Assembly: GCF_012396585.1 (NCBI RefSeq)
Contig: NZ_JAAXPR010000017.1
Location: 1 to 47,760 of the forward strand
DNA from: Streptococcus ovuberis
GTDB taxonomy: Bacteria; Bacillota; Bacilli; Lactobacillales; Streptococcaceae
Length of the DNA stretch: 47,760 bases
Direction: 5' to 3'
Shown in pieces: positions 27,187 through 37,855 of the stretch; positions within the stretch are counted from its first letter, which is position 1; each line of letters begins with the position of its first letter. The position numbers were made by a program, and so were the translations under genes. Below the pieces are notes generated by a model, which did not search any database, was not told the origin of the DNA, and saw only the letters and a program-made list of their open reading frames with translations.

Positions 27187-27405
27187 TTATAGGTAATCTT
27201 TTAAATCCATAGCAGAAATGTCTCGGTAAAGGTCACCGATTGTTCCTTTGTAACCAATTGATTGGCCATTGATGGTCACATCTTGGACAGGGAGGTAATC
27301 AGGAACTGTAATACAACCCATAAAGGCACGGCTAAAGGCATTCATGTCATCGTAGACTAATGTCCGTTCTTGTTGGTAACTATCTTGATAAGTAATGGTA
27401 ATCAT
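27187..27405 (-). CDS. DUF4649 family protein
   Basis: A 72-residue protein (MITITYQDSYQQERTLVYDD ... GTIGDLYRDISAMDLKDYL) matching the DUF4649 family found in streptococci. No motif shows a function. It is the last gene of the cysteine desulfurase string, 9 nt behind DUF1831. Confidence 0.82.
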   Translation of the reverse strand: MITITYQDSYQQERTLVYDDMNAFSRAFMGCITVPDYLPVQDVTINGQSIGYKGTIGDLYRDISAMDLKDYL

Positions 27406-27414
27406 GTTTTCTAC

Positions 27415-27765
27415 CTACTTTCTTTCAATTTTATTGAAGACGTCACGTTCGACTAAGCTATCCATGAGGAAAAAGAATTTCTGTTGGATAACTGGATTGG
27501 CATCAGGTTTGAAAATATCAATGATCCGTAAACCAGATTTGTCGGTAATATTGATTTTAAAACCGTTTAAGTCCTTATTGATGATGATTTTTAAGAGAAA
27601 CCCTTCACCAGAATTAGGGATTTCTTCAAGCAAGCGGGTGAGTTCAAAATGGCCTAGCTTATTTTGCAGGAAGGTATTATCAAGCAAGGTATATTTTTTG
27701 ATCTTTGGATCAATTTCGTAGCTAAAGGGGCAGTTTTTAAGTTGAACAGATGCTGTAAAAGCCAT
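27415..27765 (-). CDS. DUF1831 family protein
   Basis: A 116-residue protein with no cysteine cluster, recognisable as DUF1831 (MAFTASVQLKNCPFSYEIDPK ... LRIIDIFKPDANPVIQQKF). It almost always follows a NifS-like cysteine desulfurase in streptococci and lactobacilli, as here with a 3-nt gap. A role next to sulfur transfer is inferred from context only. Confidence 0.82.
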   Translation of the reverse strand: MAFTASVQLKNCPFSYEIDPKIKKYTLLDNTFLQNKLGHFELTRLLEEIPNSGEGFLLKIIINKDLNGFKINITDKSGLRIIDIFKPDANPVIQQKFFFLMDSLVERDVFNKIERK

Positions 27766-27768
27766 AGA

Positions 27769-28890
27769 TTATCCTCCTAATAGGTTGGTTAATGTTTTGA
27801 TAAATGTTTGGACATCCTCAAAAGATGTATGCGAAGAGAAGCTGACTCGAATGCTTTCTTTGAGTCTAAGACTAGAGCTTCCATAAAAAGCTTCAAGAAC
27901 ATGGCTGGGTTCGATATTGCCTGCTGTGCAGGCAGAACCGCTAGAAACAGAGATACCTGCTAAATCCAGTTGCATGAGCAAACGCTCATTGAGTTGATTT
28001 GGAAAGCCGATATTGACGATATAAGGAGAAGCAGGCTCTTGTTGATTGAGGTAGTAGGGGAGATTGGAAGCTTCTAAGCCTGCCAGCAGATCTTGCTTTC
28101 GTTGATTGACATGGGCGAAGCTTTCCTGCCAAGCTATCAAACTCTCTCCTAGAGCTTCCGCCATAGCAGCAATACTGGCTAGATTTTCAGTACTGGCTCT
28201 GCGTTTATCTTCTTGATTCCCACCGACTAATACGGGCTTGAGCTGATTGGTGTTGGTATAAAGAAAGCCAACGCCTTTTGGTCCATGAAACTTGTGGCCA
28301 GATGCAGAAAGAAAATCAATGCCTTCCTCTTCTGGATAGATCGGAACTTTACCGATTGCCTGCACAGCATCGACATGAAGGCGAGCAGGATGGGACCTGA
28401 GCAATTCAGCAATCTCTTTAATGGGCAATTGATAACCTGTCTCGTTATTGGTATGCATAACAGAGACTAGGATAGTATCTGGCCGTAGCGCAGTTTCAAC
28501 ATCCTGAGCTGAAATTTGTCCATTTTTAGGCGAGAGGTAGGTCACCTCAAAGCCGTAATCTCTGACCAGTGCCTCTACTGTATGGAGAACGGCATGGTGT
28601 TCGATGGTAGTGGTGATTAGGTGTTTGCCCATTTTTTGTTGGGCTAGAGCATAGCCCTTGATGGCGAGAGTGATCGCTTCTGTTCCACCTGAAGTAAAAA
28701 TAAGTCGGTTTGGGTTTGTTTTTAGGGCGTTTGCAATCGCTTGTCTAGCCTGACGTAGGATTTGTGCTGCCTTTCGTCCATGGCCGTGTAAACTGGAAGG
28801 ATTGCCATAATAATCTCTACTAACCTGGTAAAGTTTGTCCAAGGCTAGCTGTGATAGAGGTGTTGTCGCAGCGTTGTCTAAATAAATCAT
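27769..28890 (-). CDS. Cysteine desulfurase (NifS/IscS-like)
   Basis: A 373-residue PLP enzyme that takes sulfur from cysteine. The N-terminus [13 protein letters not shown], the PLP Lys in SASGHKFHGPKGVGF and the catalytic Cys in SSGSACTAG are all present. The likely roles are tRNA thiolation or iron-sulfur cluster supply. Its ATG overlaps the prs stop by one base (TAATG), so the two genes are coupled. Confidence 0.92.
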   Translation of the reverse strand: MIYLDNAATTPLSQLALDKLYQVSRDYYGNPSSLHGHGRKAAQILRQARQAIANALKTNPNRLIFTSGGTEAITLAIKGYALAQQKMGKHLITTTIEHHAVLHTVEALVRDYGFEVTYLSPKNGQISAQDVETALRPDTILVSVMHTNNETGYQLPIKEIAELLRSHPARLHVDAVQAIGKVPIYPEEEGIDFLSASGHKFHGPKGVGFLYTNTNQLKPVLVGGNQEDKRRASTENLASIAAMAEALGESLIAWQESFAHVNQRKQDLLAGLEASNLPYYLNQQEPASPYIVNIGFPNQLNERLLMQLDLAGISVSSGSACTAGNIEPSHVLEAFYGSSSLRLKESIRVSFSSHTSFEDVQTFIKTLTNLLGG

Positions 28891-29879
28891 TAGGATTCCT
28901 TGTGGCTAGCTTTTTTTGACTTTTGAAAAGCAAAAAGTGGGCTGACTGGTTTGCGCTCGTGGATACGGATCAAGGCATCCGCAATCAGGTGGCTAGCAGT
29001 GACGTATTTGGTGTTTTTAGGAATTTCTTCCTTAGTAGCAACAGAGTCTGTTACAATTATTTCTTTGATAGGGGCTTTATTGAGCTTTTCAGCAGCATGG
29101 CTGGCAAAAAGGCCATGACTGGCAAACGCATAAATATCGGTAGCTCCTTCACGCTTAAGGGTAGCAGAAGCCTCACTAAAGGTAACGCCAGTGTTTAGGA
29201 TATCATCGATGAGAAGCGCTGTTTTTCCTTCCACATCACCGATGATGTACCCTTTTTGACGACCAGAATCATCTTCTTCATGATCGATAATAGCAATAGG
29301 TGAGTCCAGATATTCTGCTAACGAACGAGCGCGCTTAATGCCAGAATTTTTGGGGCTAACAACCACCACATCAGTTCCTTTCAACCCTAAGTTAAAGCAA
29401 TACTCTGCAAAGAGAGGGATGGTGTAGAGGTTATCAACGGGGATGTCAAAGAAACCTTGAATTTGCGAAGCGTGAAGATCGAGAGTCAGAACCCTGTTGA
29501 CACCAGCCTTTACAAGCATATTAGCGACTAACTTAGCTGTAATGGGTTCACGTTGTTTGGCGATGCGGTCTTGACGTGCATAGCCGAAATAAGGCATGAC
29601 AATGTTAATCGAATTGGCAGAAGCTCTACGGCAAGCATCAATCATAATCAGCAATTCCATCAAGTGGTTATTGACTGGAAAACTAGTTGACTGGATGATA
29701 TAGACATCAATTCCGCGGACAGATTCTTCGATATTGATTTGGATTTCTCCGTCTGAAAATTGACGGGATGCTAAAGATCCCAAGGGAATACCGGTATCTT
29801 GGGAAATTTTTTCCGCCAATTCACGATTGGAATTGAGGGCAAAAAGCTTCACCTGTTTGTCATGGTAGGTTTTGACCAT
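28890..29879 (-). CDS. prs: Ribose-phosphate pyrophosphokinase
   Basis: A 329-residue enzyme that makes PRPP from ribose 5-phosphate and [19 protein letters not shown], the ATP-binding [13 protein letters not shown], the catalytic [15 protein letters not shown] and the PRPP loop [12 protein letters not shown] are complete. AAAGGAGT precedes the ATG. It heads the minus-strand string. The 229 bp upstream, to 30108, contain no gene. Confidence 0.95.
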   Translation of the reverse strand: MVKTYHDKQVKLFALNSNRELAEKISQDTGIPLGSLASRQFSDGEIQINIEESVRGIDVYIIQSTSFPVNNHLMELLIMIDACRRASANSINIVMPYFGYARQDRIAKQREPITAKLVANMLVKAGVNRVLTLDLHASQIQGFFDIPVDNLYTIPLFAEYCFNLGLKGTDVVVVSPKNSGIKRARSLAEYLDSPIAIIDHEEDDSGRQKGYIIGDVEGKTALLIDDILNTGVTFSEASATLKREGATDIYAFASHGLFASHAAEKLNKAPIKEIIVTDSVATKEEIPKNTKYVTASHLIADALIRIHERKPVSPLFAFQKSKKASHKES

Positions 29880-30108
29880 TGAATAGGACTCCTTTAAAAC
29901 TTAGTTACTTTCATTTTACCAAAAAAAGGATTAAATTTCAGGTCTCAAACTGCTTTTAAAACCAACAATTTAGAAGTAGTGTCATAGGTTAAGTACTCTG
30001 ATGCATATAGGCAGTGTGCGTTCTGTCGGGAGAACCTTCACAAGAAGGGTAACTGCATACTGATAAAGCCGTTTCACTGGTTATCTAGAGGACGATAATG
30101 CTTAGAAA

Positions 30109-30672
30109 TTATGGTAAGGTTTTAAGAAAACGGACAACCTTAGATTGAGCGTATTTAAAAGCAATTTTTTGGTCTTTTAAAAATTTTTGAAAAGCTTGTT
30201 GACCTGCTTCAGGGTCCGTAACCTCGAGCTCTAGCTCGTAATCAATCTGTTCTGCATAATGGTTCTCATCAAGTGCCAAAAGACCAATAGGAAGTTTAAC
30301 CTCTCTACGGTAGGTTGTAAGGAAGCCAAGACAGCCTATCTCATCTAGGTCAAAACCACGATCAATCAACAGTTGGGTTAAGGGATTAATTTCTAGGCGG
30401 TTCTTTGCAATCATGGCCTGTGCTTCTTCAAGGCTGAGGTCTAGATTGTGCTCCAGATTACCGATGTCTTGTGGAATCTTAAGCGTCAATTCTGCTCGGT
30501 CTGCTAGAGTTCGAATCCTGAGAGAAAGTTTTGCTTGACGCAAGGCACGATTGGGAGTGTCAAAATAGTAATTCGTTTGCTTAAATATAGGCACATAAGA
30601 AAAGTGAGCTGTGAGTTGATCAAACTCGGTACGGTTGAGAAGGGTCTTGTATTCTATTTCTATTTGTTTCAT
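30109..30672 (-). CDS. CYTH domain protein (triphosphate-binding)
   Basis: A 187-residue CYTH protein of the YjbK type. The name-giving ExExK motif is at the start (IEIEYK), followed by QTNYYFDTPNRALRQAKLSLRIR with basic residues facing the tunnel, and ELELEV near the end. Such proteins bind or hydrolyse triphosphates with divalent metal. It is divergent from relQ, which makes and responds to nucleotide signals, a conserved pairing. Confidence 0.88.
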   Translation of the reverse strand: MKQIEIEYKTLLNRTEFDQLTAHFSYVPIFKQTNYYFDTPNRALRQAKLSLRIRTLADRAELTLKIPQDIGNLEHNLDLSLEEAQAMIAKNRLEINPLTQLLIDRGFDLDEIGCLGFLTTYRREVKLPIGLLALDENHYAEQIDYELELEVTDPEAGQQAFQKFLKDQKIAFKYAQSKVVRFLKTLP

Positions 30673-30692
30673 GTCCGTTTCCTTTTATTTTA

Positions 30693-30701
30693 TGTTATAA
30701 T
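30693..30701 (+). promoter_or_regulatory. Extended -10 promoter of relQ
   Basis: TGTTATAAT carries a perfect -10 with TG extension, and no strong -35 is seen. It lies between the divergent CYTH gene and relQ, with a leader of about 50 nt. Confidence 0.6.
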
Positions 30702-30756
30702 AGGCACATTGAAGATATTTTATCTTAAAAGGCAAGAAAAGACAAGGCTGGAAACA

Positions 30757-31425
30757 ATGATGAACTGGGAAGAATTTTTGGATCCTTATATTCAAGCAGT
30801 CGGAGAACTGAAAATCAAATTGCGGGGTATCCGTAAGCAATACCGTAAGCAAAATAAGCACTCGCCTATTGAATTTGTCACAGGTCGTGTCAAATCTGTG
30901 GAGAGTATTTTAGAAAAAATGGAACTTCGCGGAATTGCCATGGAAGACATGGAAAAGGAGGTTCCTGATATCGCCGGCGTTCGGGTCATGGTTCAGTTTG
31001 TTGATGATGTGCACGAGGTGATCGAGCTGATCCGTCAGCGTAAGGACATGACCGTTGTCCAAGAACGTGATTATATCAACTACAAAAAGCCCAGTGGTTA
31101 TCGCAGCTACCATGTCATTGTGGAGTATCCTGTGGAGACCATCTCTGGAAGAAAGGTAATCCTAGCTGAGATTCAAATCAGGACCTTGGCCATGAATTTT
31201 TGGGCGACGATTGAACATTCCTTGAATTATAAGTATCGTGGAGAATTTCCTCAAGAAATCAAGGAGCGCTTAGAGTTAACGGCCCGTATAGCCAATCAGT
31301 TGGATGAGGAAATGGGAAAAATTCGTGATGATATTCAGGAAGCACAATTGCTCTTTGATCCTGTCTATCCCACGTTACATGATGGTGTAGGAAATAGTGA
31401 TGATACAGACGAAGTATACAGGTAG
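30757..31425 (+). CDS. relQ: Small alarmone synthetase RelQ
   Basis: A 222-residue single-domain (p)ppGpp synthetase without hydrolase or regulatory domains. [34 protein letters not shown] and the acidic [14 protein letters not shown] place it in the RelQ group. Two adjacent ATGs (30757 and 30760) are possible. The open frame extends upstream into the promoter, so the 30757 start is better. It overlaps nadK by 26 bp. Confidence 0.92.
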   Translation: MMNWEEFLDPYIQAVGELKIKLRGIRKQYRKQNKHSPIEFVTGRVKSVESILEKMELRGIAMEDMEKEVPDIAGVRVMVQFVDDVHEVIELIRQRKDMTVVQERDYINYKKPSGYRSYHVIVEYPVETISGRKVILAEIQIRTLAMNFWATIEHSLNYKYRGEFPQEIKERLELTARIANQLDEEMGKIRDDIQEAQLLFDPVYPTLHDGVGNSDDTDEVYR

Positions 31426-32230
31426 AAAACGCATTGCCATGATGGCCAGCCGTAATCCTAAAAGTGAGGCCGTTTATGAGCAATTATTTAAAGGTTTGAA
31501 AGAGGCAGGCTTTATCCTGACAAGTAAGCAACCTGATATTGTGATCTCAATTGGTGGCGATGGGATGCTCCTTTCCGCTTTTCACAAGTACGAACACCTC
31601 TTGAATACCGTTCGATTTGTCGGTGTTCACACAGGCCACTTGGGGTTTTATACGGATTATCGGGACTATGACGTTGAAGAGTTGATTGAAAACCTCAAAA
31701 TGGATACTGGTGCTAAAATTTCTTACCCTGTTTTACGGGTAATTTTACAGTTAAAAAATGGAGAGAAGCTAGTCTATCGTGCTCTAAATGAAGCCACTCT
31801 TAAACGTTTTTCCAAGACAATGGTGGCCGATGTTATGATCAACCAAGTTCATTTTGAACAATTCCGTGGAGACGGTTTATCTATTTCTACACCGACTGGT
31901 TCAACAGCTTACAACAAATCTTTAGGAGGAGCAGTCCTTCACCCGACCATTGAAGCCATGCAGCTCGCAGAAATTGCCAGTCTCAATAATCGAGTTTATC
32001 GCACTCTGGGCTCCTCTGTTGTGGTTCCCAAAAAGGACAAAATCGCCATTTTGCCAAAACATAATGACCGCTACAGCCTATCTGTAGACAATAAAACCTA
32101 TGTTTTTGACAATATTGAGGCGGTTGGATTTCAAATCGATCAGGCCAAGATTCATTTTCTGGCAACACCAAAGCATACCAGCTTCTGGGAGCGTGTCAAA
32201 GATGCCTTTATTGGAGATGTGGAATCATGA
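31400..32230 (+). CDS. nadK: NAD kinase
   Basis: A 276-residue enzyme that makes NADP+ from NAD+ and ATP. The diagnostic GGDG is in [12 protein letters not shown], with NEATLKR and [16 protein letters not shown] further on. The ATG at 31400 lies within the end of relQ; a GTG at 31397 is also in frame. It overlaps the pseudouridine synthase gene by 4 bp (ATGA). Confidence 0.95.
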   Translation: MIQTKYTGRKRIAMMASRNPKSEAVYEQLFKGLKEAGFILTSKQPDIVISIGGDGMLLSAFHKYEHLLNTVRFVGVHTGHLGFYTDYRDYDVEELIENLKMDTGAKISYPVLRVILQLKNGEKLVYRALNEATLKRFSKTMVADVMINQVHFEQFRGDGLSISTPTGSTAYNKSLGGAVLHPTIEAMQLAEIASLNNRVYRTLGSSVVVPKKDKIAILPKHNDRYSLSVDNKTYVFDNIEAVGFQIDQAKIHFLATPKHTSFWERVKDAFIGDVES

Positions 32231-33126
32231 GATTTGAATTTATAGCAGATGAACAGGTGAAAGTGAAGACTTTTCTCAAAAAACAAGAGATTTCTAAGGC
32301 GCTGCTTGCTAAAATTAAGTTTGCTGGTGGGAATATTCTGGTCAATGATCTCCCTCAAAACGCCATTTATCTCCTTGATATTGGAGACAGAGTGACCATT
32401 GATATTCCGGCAGAAGAGGCTTTTGAAAATCTGCAGGCGGTAGAAAAACCCCTGCAGATTGTTTATGAGGATGAGCATTTTATGGTTATTGATAAGCCAG
32501 CTGGCGTGGCTTCTATACCGAGTATTCTACACTCTAACACTATCGCTAACTTTGTTAAAGCCTATTATGTGAAACAAAATTATGAAAATAAACAGGTCCA
32601 TATCGTCACGCGCCTAGATAAGGACACGAGTGGCTTGATGCTCTTTGCCAAACATGGCTATGCACATGCACGACTCGATAAACAACTCCAAAAAAAGCAG
32701 ATTGAAAAGCGTTACCTAGCCTTAGTAAAAGGCGAGACCAACTTGGAGGATAAGGGAGATATCATTGCGCCAATCGCCCGTGATGAGGCTTCTATTATCA
32801 CCCGATGTGTCCACCCAACTGGAAAATACGCCCACACTGCATATGAGCGCTTAACTTCCTATGAAGGAGGAATTCATCTGGTGGATATTCGTCTGCTGAC
32901 AGGACGTACGCACCAGATCCGAGTTCATTTTAGCCACTTGGGATTGCCACTTTTAGGAGATGACCTCTACGGTGGTAGTTTAGAGGATGGGATCTATCGT
33001 CAAGCGCTCCACTGTCATTACTTGCGTTTTTTTCATCCGTTCACTGGTGAGCAAATCAGTTTAAAGAGCTCACTCCCACAAGATTTTCGAGCTGTTTTAA
33101 CACATTTGGAAGAAAATGGAGTATAA
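32227..33126 (+). CDS. RluA-family pseudouridine synthase
   Basis: A 299-residue RNA pseudouridine synthase. A short N-terminal S4-like region is followed by the catalytic domain, with the active Asp in [17 protein letters not shown] and the later [17 protein letters not shown]. The exact rRNA target of this paralogue (RluD or RluE type) cannot be told from sequence. It is coupled to nadK. Its last bases contain a TATAAT (33122-33127) that may serve pta. Confidence 0.9.
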   Translation: MRFEFIADEQVKVKTFLKKQEISKALLAKIKFAGGNILVNDLPQNAIYLLDIGDRVTIDIPAEEAFENLQAVEKPLQIVYEDEHFMVIDKPAGVASIPSILHSNTIANFVKAYYVKQNYENKQVHIVTRLDKDTSGLMLFAKHGYAHARLDKQLQKKQIEKRYLALVKGETNLEDKGDIIAPIARDEASIITRCVHPTGKYAHTAYERLTSYEGGIHLVDIRLLTGRTHQIRVHFSHLGLPLLGDDLYGGSLEDGIYRQALHCHYLRFFHPFTGEQISLKSSLPQDFRAVLTHLEENGV

Positions 33127-33244
33127 TAGATATATTAAGAGCCTGTACTCAAGCTCTATTCTAGTTTTTGAGTTGTCTTTTTTGTCACTCACCCACTAGT
33201 TGGTCTCTGAATAGAGGTTCTAAGAAAATGAAAAGGAGTTTCTC

Positions 33245-34222
33245 ATGCAAATCTTTAACAATATGAAGTCCCGTTTGGTGAATAAAGAGGTCAAAATTGT
33301 CTTTCCAGAAGGGGAAGAGCCCCGTATTCTTCAAGCGGTCAAGAACTTGGTTAAGGAAAAATTAGTTGTCCCAGTTATTCTAGGGAATGTTAACAAAATT
33401 TCAGCCTACCTAGAAATCGAAGGTGTTACTTCAGGGTTTGAAATCATTGATCCCAAAGAGTATGACATGGAAGAAATGGTAGCTGCCTTGGTCGCTCGTC
33501 GTCAAGGTAAGGTTGACGAAGCACAGGCGCGTGAGTTACTCAAAGATGTTAACTATTTTGGGGTAATGCTAGTCTATATGGGCTATGCTCAAGGGATGGT
33601 TTCTGGTGCCATTCATTCTACAGCAGATACTGTACGTCCAGCTCTTCAAATTATTAAAACAAAACCAGGCGTTTCACGCACATCAGGTGCTTTCTTGATG
33701 GTAAGGGAATCCGATCACTCGCGTTTAATGTTCGGTGACTGCGCGATTAATATCGATCCAGATGCTCAGACTTTGGCAGAAATTGCCATCGAAACAGCCA
33801 ATACGGCCAAGTTGTTTGGCATTGATCCGCGTGTGGCGATGCTGAGTTTCTCAACTAAGGGAAGTGGTAGCAGTCCAGACGTAGATCGTGTGGCAGAAGC
33901 GACGACTATCGCCAAAACTTTACGTCCGGATATTGCCTTAGATGGTGAGTTGCAATTTGACTCTGCGATTGATCCAGCTGTTGCTGAAATCAAGGCACCT
34001 AACAGCAATGTGGCCGGTAAGGCAACTGTCTTTATTTTCCCAGAAATTCAATCTGGTAATATCGGTTACAAGATTGCGGAACGGTTGGGTGGCTACTCAG
34101 CTGTTGGTCCGATCCTTCAAGGGCTCAATAAGCCTGTTAACGACCTTTCGCGTGGCTGTAATGCTGATGATGTCTATAAATTGACTATCATCACAGCAAC
34201 TCAAGCTTTGGATGCTGAATAG
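33245..34222 (+). CDS. pta: Phosphate acetyltransferase
   Basis: A 325-residue enzyme that links acetyl-CoA and acetyl phosphate, the step before acetate kinase. VVFPEGEEPRILQA-like N-terminus, SGAIHSTADTVRPALQII and SFSTKGSGSSP are typical of the Pta family, and the length is that of the short bacterial form. AAAAGGAG precedes the ATG. Its stop is followed directly, with no spacer, by the ATG of an ABC exporter. Confidence 0.94.
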   Translation: MQIFNNMKSRLVNKEVKIVFPEGEEPRILQAVKNLVKEKLVVPVILGNVNKISAYLEIEGVTSGFEIIDPKEYDMEEMVAALVARRQGKVDEAQARELLKDVNYFGVMLVYMGYAQGMVSGAIHSTADTVRPALQIIKTKPGVSRTSGAFLMVRESDHSRLMFGDCAINIDPDAQTLAEIAIETANTAKLFGIDPRVAMLSFSTKGSGSSPDVDRVAEATTIAKTLRPDIALDGELQFDSAIDPAVAEIKAPNSNVAGKATVFIFPEIQSGNIGYKIAERLGGYSAVGPILQGLNKPVNDLSRGCNADDVYKLTIITATQALDAE

Positions 34223-35959
34223 ATGAAAGAACTGGGAATCTATTTTAAAGGGTATGTGAAAGAGGCATTTTTGGGACCACTCTTCAAATTACTTGAAGCA
34301 GGTTTTGAGTTAGTTGTGCCTTTGATCATGGCCAGTCTAATAGACCAGATCATCCCCAAGGAGGACCAAAGTGGCTTGGTTCTTCTTGTTTTTTACCTGT
34401 TTCTATTGGCTGGTATCGGAGCGCTTATAGCCATCGTGGCTCAATATGTCTCAGCTAAAGCAGCTGTCGGCTATACCAATGCTTTGACAGATGCTCTTTT
34501 TGCTAAAGTCTTACGCTTACCACAGTCGGAAAAGGATCGGCTGGGAGAATCATCTCTTCTGACACGTCTATCTGCTGATACCTTTCAAATTCAGACAGGG
34601 ATCAATCTTTTCTTGCGTCTTTTTTTGAGGGCTCCGATTATTGTTGTTGGAGCCATCCTGATGGCTGTTCGTATTAGTCCCAAAGTGTCAGGATGGTTTT
34701 TAGGAATGGTTATACTGCTGATTGGTATTGTTTTTGCCATTAGTCGTGTAACCGCTCCTCTTTACCAAAGGACACGACAGACCATGGAAAGTTTAGTCTT
34801 CTTGACCAGGGAGCAAGTGTCAGGGATGAGAGTGGTACGTGCCTTTGGGCAAAGGCAGAGGGAAGAAGAAGCTTTTACCAAGGAAAACCAGCTTTATACG
34901 AATCGCCAATTAACTTTAGGCGCGTGGTCAGCGGCTTTGGCTCCCTTGACCTATCTGATCGTCAATCTCAGCCTTTTAGGGCTTATGTGGCAGGGCAATC
35001 AGTTGGTTCGTCATAGTCTTCTTAGCCAAGGGATGCTAATTGCTCTGGTCAATTATCTTTTACAAATCCTCACCGAATTGCTAAAGGCAGCCACCTTAGT
35101 CACCAATCTTAATCAATCTTACATTTCTGCTAGGCGTGTTAAAGCTGTTTTTGAGGCTGAAGAGGAGGATCTATCAGCTCCTTTAGCTTTAGAAAGCTTA
35201 CCTGAGCACCAGGCATTGATGCTCAAGGAAGTTGGGTTTACCTATCCAGGAGCAGCAGCACCAGCCCTTGAAGGTATCTCCGTTGATTTAGAACAAGGGG
35301 GATTCTTAGGGATTATCGGTGGGACAGGATCGGGTAAGACGACGCTTGTGCAGCTGTTGTCTGGCTTAAGAAGTCCTAGTCAGGGAAAATTCAGTCTGAC
35401 TTATAAGGGGCAGCCTGTTCCAGATTTACAGACTTGGCGTAATTGGGTAGCTGTGGTTCCTCAAAAAGCTCAATTGTTTAAAGGGACCATCCGTGAAAAC
35501 CTTTTAATGGGTCTATCACCAGAGAAGTATTCCGATAGCGACTTGTGGCAGGCCTTAGAGATCGCGCAGGCAAGTGATTTTGTTCATGAAAAAGAGGGTG
35601 GTTTAGAGGCAGAAGTTTCAGCTTTTGGGCGAAATTTTTCAGGAGGCCAGCGTCAACGCTTGACTATCGCTAGAGCTTTATTAAGGCAAGCGCCTTTTCT
35701 GATTTTAGATGATGCGACGTCTGCCTTAGATTACTTGACGGAGGCAAGATTGCTTGCTGCCTTGAAGCAAAGCACCGGTTTACAAACCCTAATTCTAGTA
35801 TCGCAACGGACGCGAAGTCTTCAGGCCGCGGATGCTATCTTGGTTTTGGAAAAAGGACGACAGGTCGCTTTGGGGGATCATGAGCATTTGATGGCTGACG
35901 CTACGATTTACCGGAGCATCCATCTGTCTCAGCATAAAGAGCAAGGAGGTAGCCGATGA
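34223..35959 (+). CDS. ABC exporter half-transporter with degenerate ATP site (second pair, subunit 1)
   Basis: A 578-residue fused membrane-ATPase protein. Walker A is GGTGSGKTT and the signature FSGGQ (472-476). Walker B ends Asp496-Asp497, so the catalytic Glu is Asp, and the H-loop His is replaced by Gln528 (LVSQRTRS). This subunit therefore cannot hydrolyse ATP by itself and must pair with the next gene. The closest functional group is the EfrAB/LmrCD-type multidrug exporters. It has hardly any ribosome binding site and starts right after the pta stop, so it depends on translation of pta. Confidence 0.9.
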   Translation: MKELGIYFKGYVKEAFLGPLFKLLEAGFELVVPLIMASLIDQIIPKEDQSGLVLLVFYLFLLAGIGALIAIVAQYVSAKAAVGYTNALTDALFAKVLRLPQSEKDRLGESSLLTRLSADTFQIQTGINLFLRLFLRAPIIVVGAILMAVRISPKVSGWFLGMVILLIGIVFAISRVTAPLYQRTRQTMESLVFLTREQVSGMRVVRAFGQRQREEEAFTKENQLYTNRQLTLGAWSAALAPLTYLIVNLSLLGLMWQGNQLVRHSLLSQGMLIALVNYLLQILTELLKAATLVTNLNQSYISARRVKAVFEAEEEDLSAPLALESLPEHQALMLKEVGFTYPGAAAPALEGISVDLEQGGFLGIIGGTGSGKTTLVQLLSGLRSPSQGKFSLTYKGQPVPDLQTWRNWVAVVPQKAQLFKGTIRENLLMGLSPEKYSDSDLWQALEIAQASDFVHEKEGGLEAEVSAFGRNFSGGQRQRLTIARALLRQAPFLILDDATSALDYLTEARLLAALKQSTGLQTLILVSQRTRSLQAADAILVLEKGRQVALGDHEHLMADATIYRSIHLSQHKEQGGSR

Positions 35960-37692
35960 GTCCGAATCAAAAATCTTTGCCCGTTTTGCCGCGTCTGCTG
36001 AACTTGCTGATTAGGAATAAGGTAATCTTGGGACTTGTCCTCATAGGTACCCTCGTGCAAGTTGGGTTGACGGTTTATTTACCTGTCTTGATCGGTCGCT
36101 TCTTAGACAGTGTTCTCTTACAAGATACACTGAGTGTGACTGCTAGATTGCTGGCTCAAATGGCCCTGGTCATCGGTGCGAATACCTTGCTTCAGTGGTT
36201 GCTCCCCTTAGCTTATAATCGTCTGGTTTATGGAGCAGTTGCTGATCTGAGGCAAAAAGTGCTTAGTCGCTTGCATCAGCTCCCCTTTTCTTACCTGGAC
36301 AAGCAATCGGTGGGCGATTTGGTCAGTCGCGTAACGTCAGACAGCGAACAGTTGACTAATGGTCTTCTGATGGTCTTCAACCAGCTATTTATCGGTCTAT
36401 TAACCATCTTATTGACGGTAGTCAGTATGGCAAGGCTAGACCTTTTAATGGTTCTTTTAGTCATAGTTTTAACACCGATTTCTTTGTTAATCGCTAAGTT
36501 TATTGCTCAGCGGAGCTATAAGCTGTACCAAGCTCAGACCCAATCGCGGGGAGAGGTGATGCAACTTTTGGAAGAAAGTATTGCTCAGCATAGCCTTATC
36601 CAGACCCTGAGTGCTCAAGAACAGCAGATAATGGCTTTCAAAGGACTGAACAGGGCTTATAGCCAAAACAGCCAGCAGGCGATTTTCTATGCTTCAACGG
36701 TCAATCCTGTAACCCGGTTTATCAATGCTTTGATTTATGCTCTCTTAGCAGCTGTAGGAGCTATTAGAATCATGCGAGGGCAATTTACCGTTGGGCAGTT
36801 GACAACCTTCCTTAACTACGCTAACCAGTACAGTAAGCCTTTCAATGATATTTCATCGGGGTTTGCAGAATGGCAGAGCGCTTTAGCTTGTGCAGAACGC
36901 TTATTTGAGATTACTGATAGTCCTAGAGCGGTCGATTACGGACAGGAGGTTCTGAGAGCAGATCAGGTATCTGGTCAGCTTTCCTTTGATCAAGTGTCCT
37001 TTGGCTATGCTCCAGATAAGATCTTACTCAAGGACCTCACTCTGGAAATTCCTGCTGGCAGTAAAGTGGCTATCGTCGGTCCAACAGGGGCTGGAAAATC
37101 TACTTTGATTAATCTTTTGATGCGCTTTTACGAGCTTGACCGTGGTCAGATTGTTCTTGATGGCATTCCTATCAATCGCTACAGCAAGGAGAGTTTTAGA
37201 GACCAGATTGGGATGGTTTTGCAAGAAACTTGGCTTAAGGCTGCAACCGTACATGATAACATTGCTTATGGCAAGCCCCAGGCAAGTCGTAAAGAAGTGG
37301 AGAAAGCTGCACGAGAAGCGAATGCAGATTTCTTTATTCAACAGCTTCCAAACGGCTATGATACTTACCTGACAGATGGCGGCAGTAGCCTATCGCAAGG
37401 ACAGGCCCAACTCTTAGCCATCTCCCGAGTTTTCTTGAAGGCACCTAAGCTATTGATCCTTGACGAAGCGACTTCATCAATTGATACACGAACCGAACTA
37501 TTGGTTCAAGAAGCTTTCGAACGCCTCATGAAGGGAAGGACGAGTTTCATCATTGCCCACCGCCTATCAACCATTGAAACAGCGGATATAATCCTTGTCA
37601 TGGTGGCAGGTCAAATCATCGAGTGGGGGACTCATGACCAGTTAATGATGCAACGAGGTTTTTATTACCGAATGCAGATGGGAGAAACTTAG
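35956..37692 (+). CDS. ABC exporter half-transporter with canonical Walker B (second pair, subunit 2)
   Basis: A 578-residue partner of the preceding protein, sharing a 4-bp ATGA overlap. Walker A is GPTGAGKST, Walker B LLILDEATSSID with Glu504, and the H-loop AHRLST is intact. The signature is LSQGQ (479-483), not LSGGQ. The heterodimer would thus have one active and one dead ATP site, the same layout as the exporter at 0.7-4.2 kb. The substrate is not known; multidrug export is the usual role. Confidence 0.9.
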   Translation: MSPNQKSLPVLPRLLNLLIRNKVILGLVLIGTLVQVGLTVYLPVLIGRFLDSVLLQDTLSVTARLLAQMALVIGANTLLQWLLPLAYNRLVYGAVADLRQKVLSRLHQLPFSYLDKQSVGDLVSRVTSDSEQLTNGLLMVFNQLFIGLLTILLTVVSMARLDLLMVLLVIVLTPISLLIAKFIAQRSYKLYQAQTQSRGEVMQLLEESIAQHSLIQTLSAQEQQIMAFKGLNRAYSQNSQQAIFYASTVNPVTRFINALIYALLAAVGAIRIMRGQFTVGQLTTFLNYANQYSKPFNDISSGFAEWQSALACAERLFEITDSPRAVDYGQEVLRADQVSGQLSFDQVSFGYAPDKILLKDLTLEIPAGSKVAIVGPTGAGKSTLINLLMRFYELDRGQIVLDGIPINRYSKESFRDQIGMVLQETWLKAATVHDNIAYGKPQASRKEVEKAAREANADFFIQQLPNGYDTYLTDGGSSLSQGQAQLLAISRVFLKAPKLLILDEATSSIDTRTELLVQEAFERLMKGRTSFIIAHRLSTIETADIILVMVAGQIIEWGTHDQLMMQRGFYYRMQMGET

Positions 37693-37745
37693 TTGGTCAG
37701 TGGCAAATGGACTAGAAATCCTCTCCCCCTCTTAAATAAAGAACA

Positions 37746-37791
37746 GTAGGCAAAATCAAGGCTTCATGAGTCTGGTTTTGCTTACTTTAAT
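37746..37791 (+). terminator. Intrinsic terminator after the pta-exporter string
   Basis: GTAGGCAAAATCA (37746-37758) pairs with TGGTTTTGCTTAC (37773-37785), including G-U pairs, followed by TTTAATT. Confidence 0.7.
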
Positions 37792-37855
37792 TGTTCAATA
37801 ATACCATGAAAAGGTAGAGAGTGGTCAAAGCAGTGATGTTACAAGAGTGATCTTG

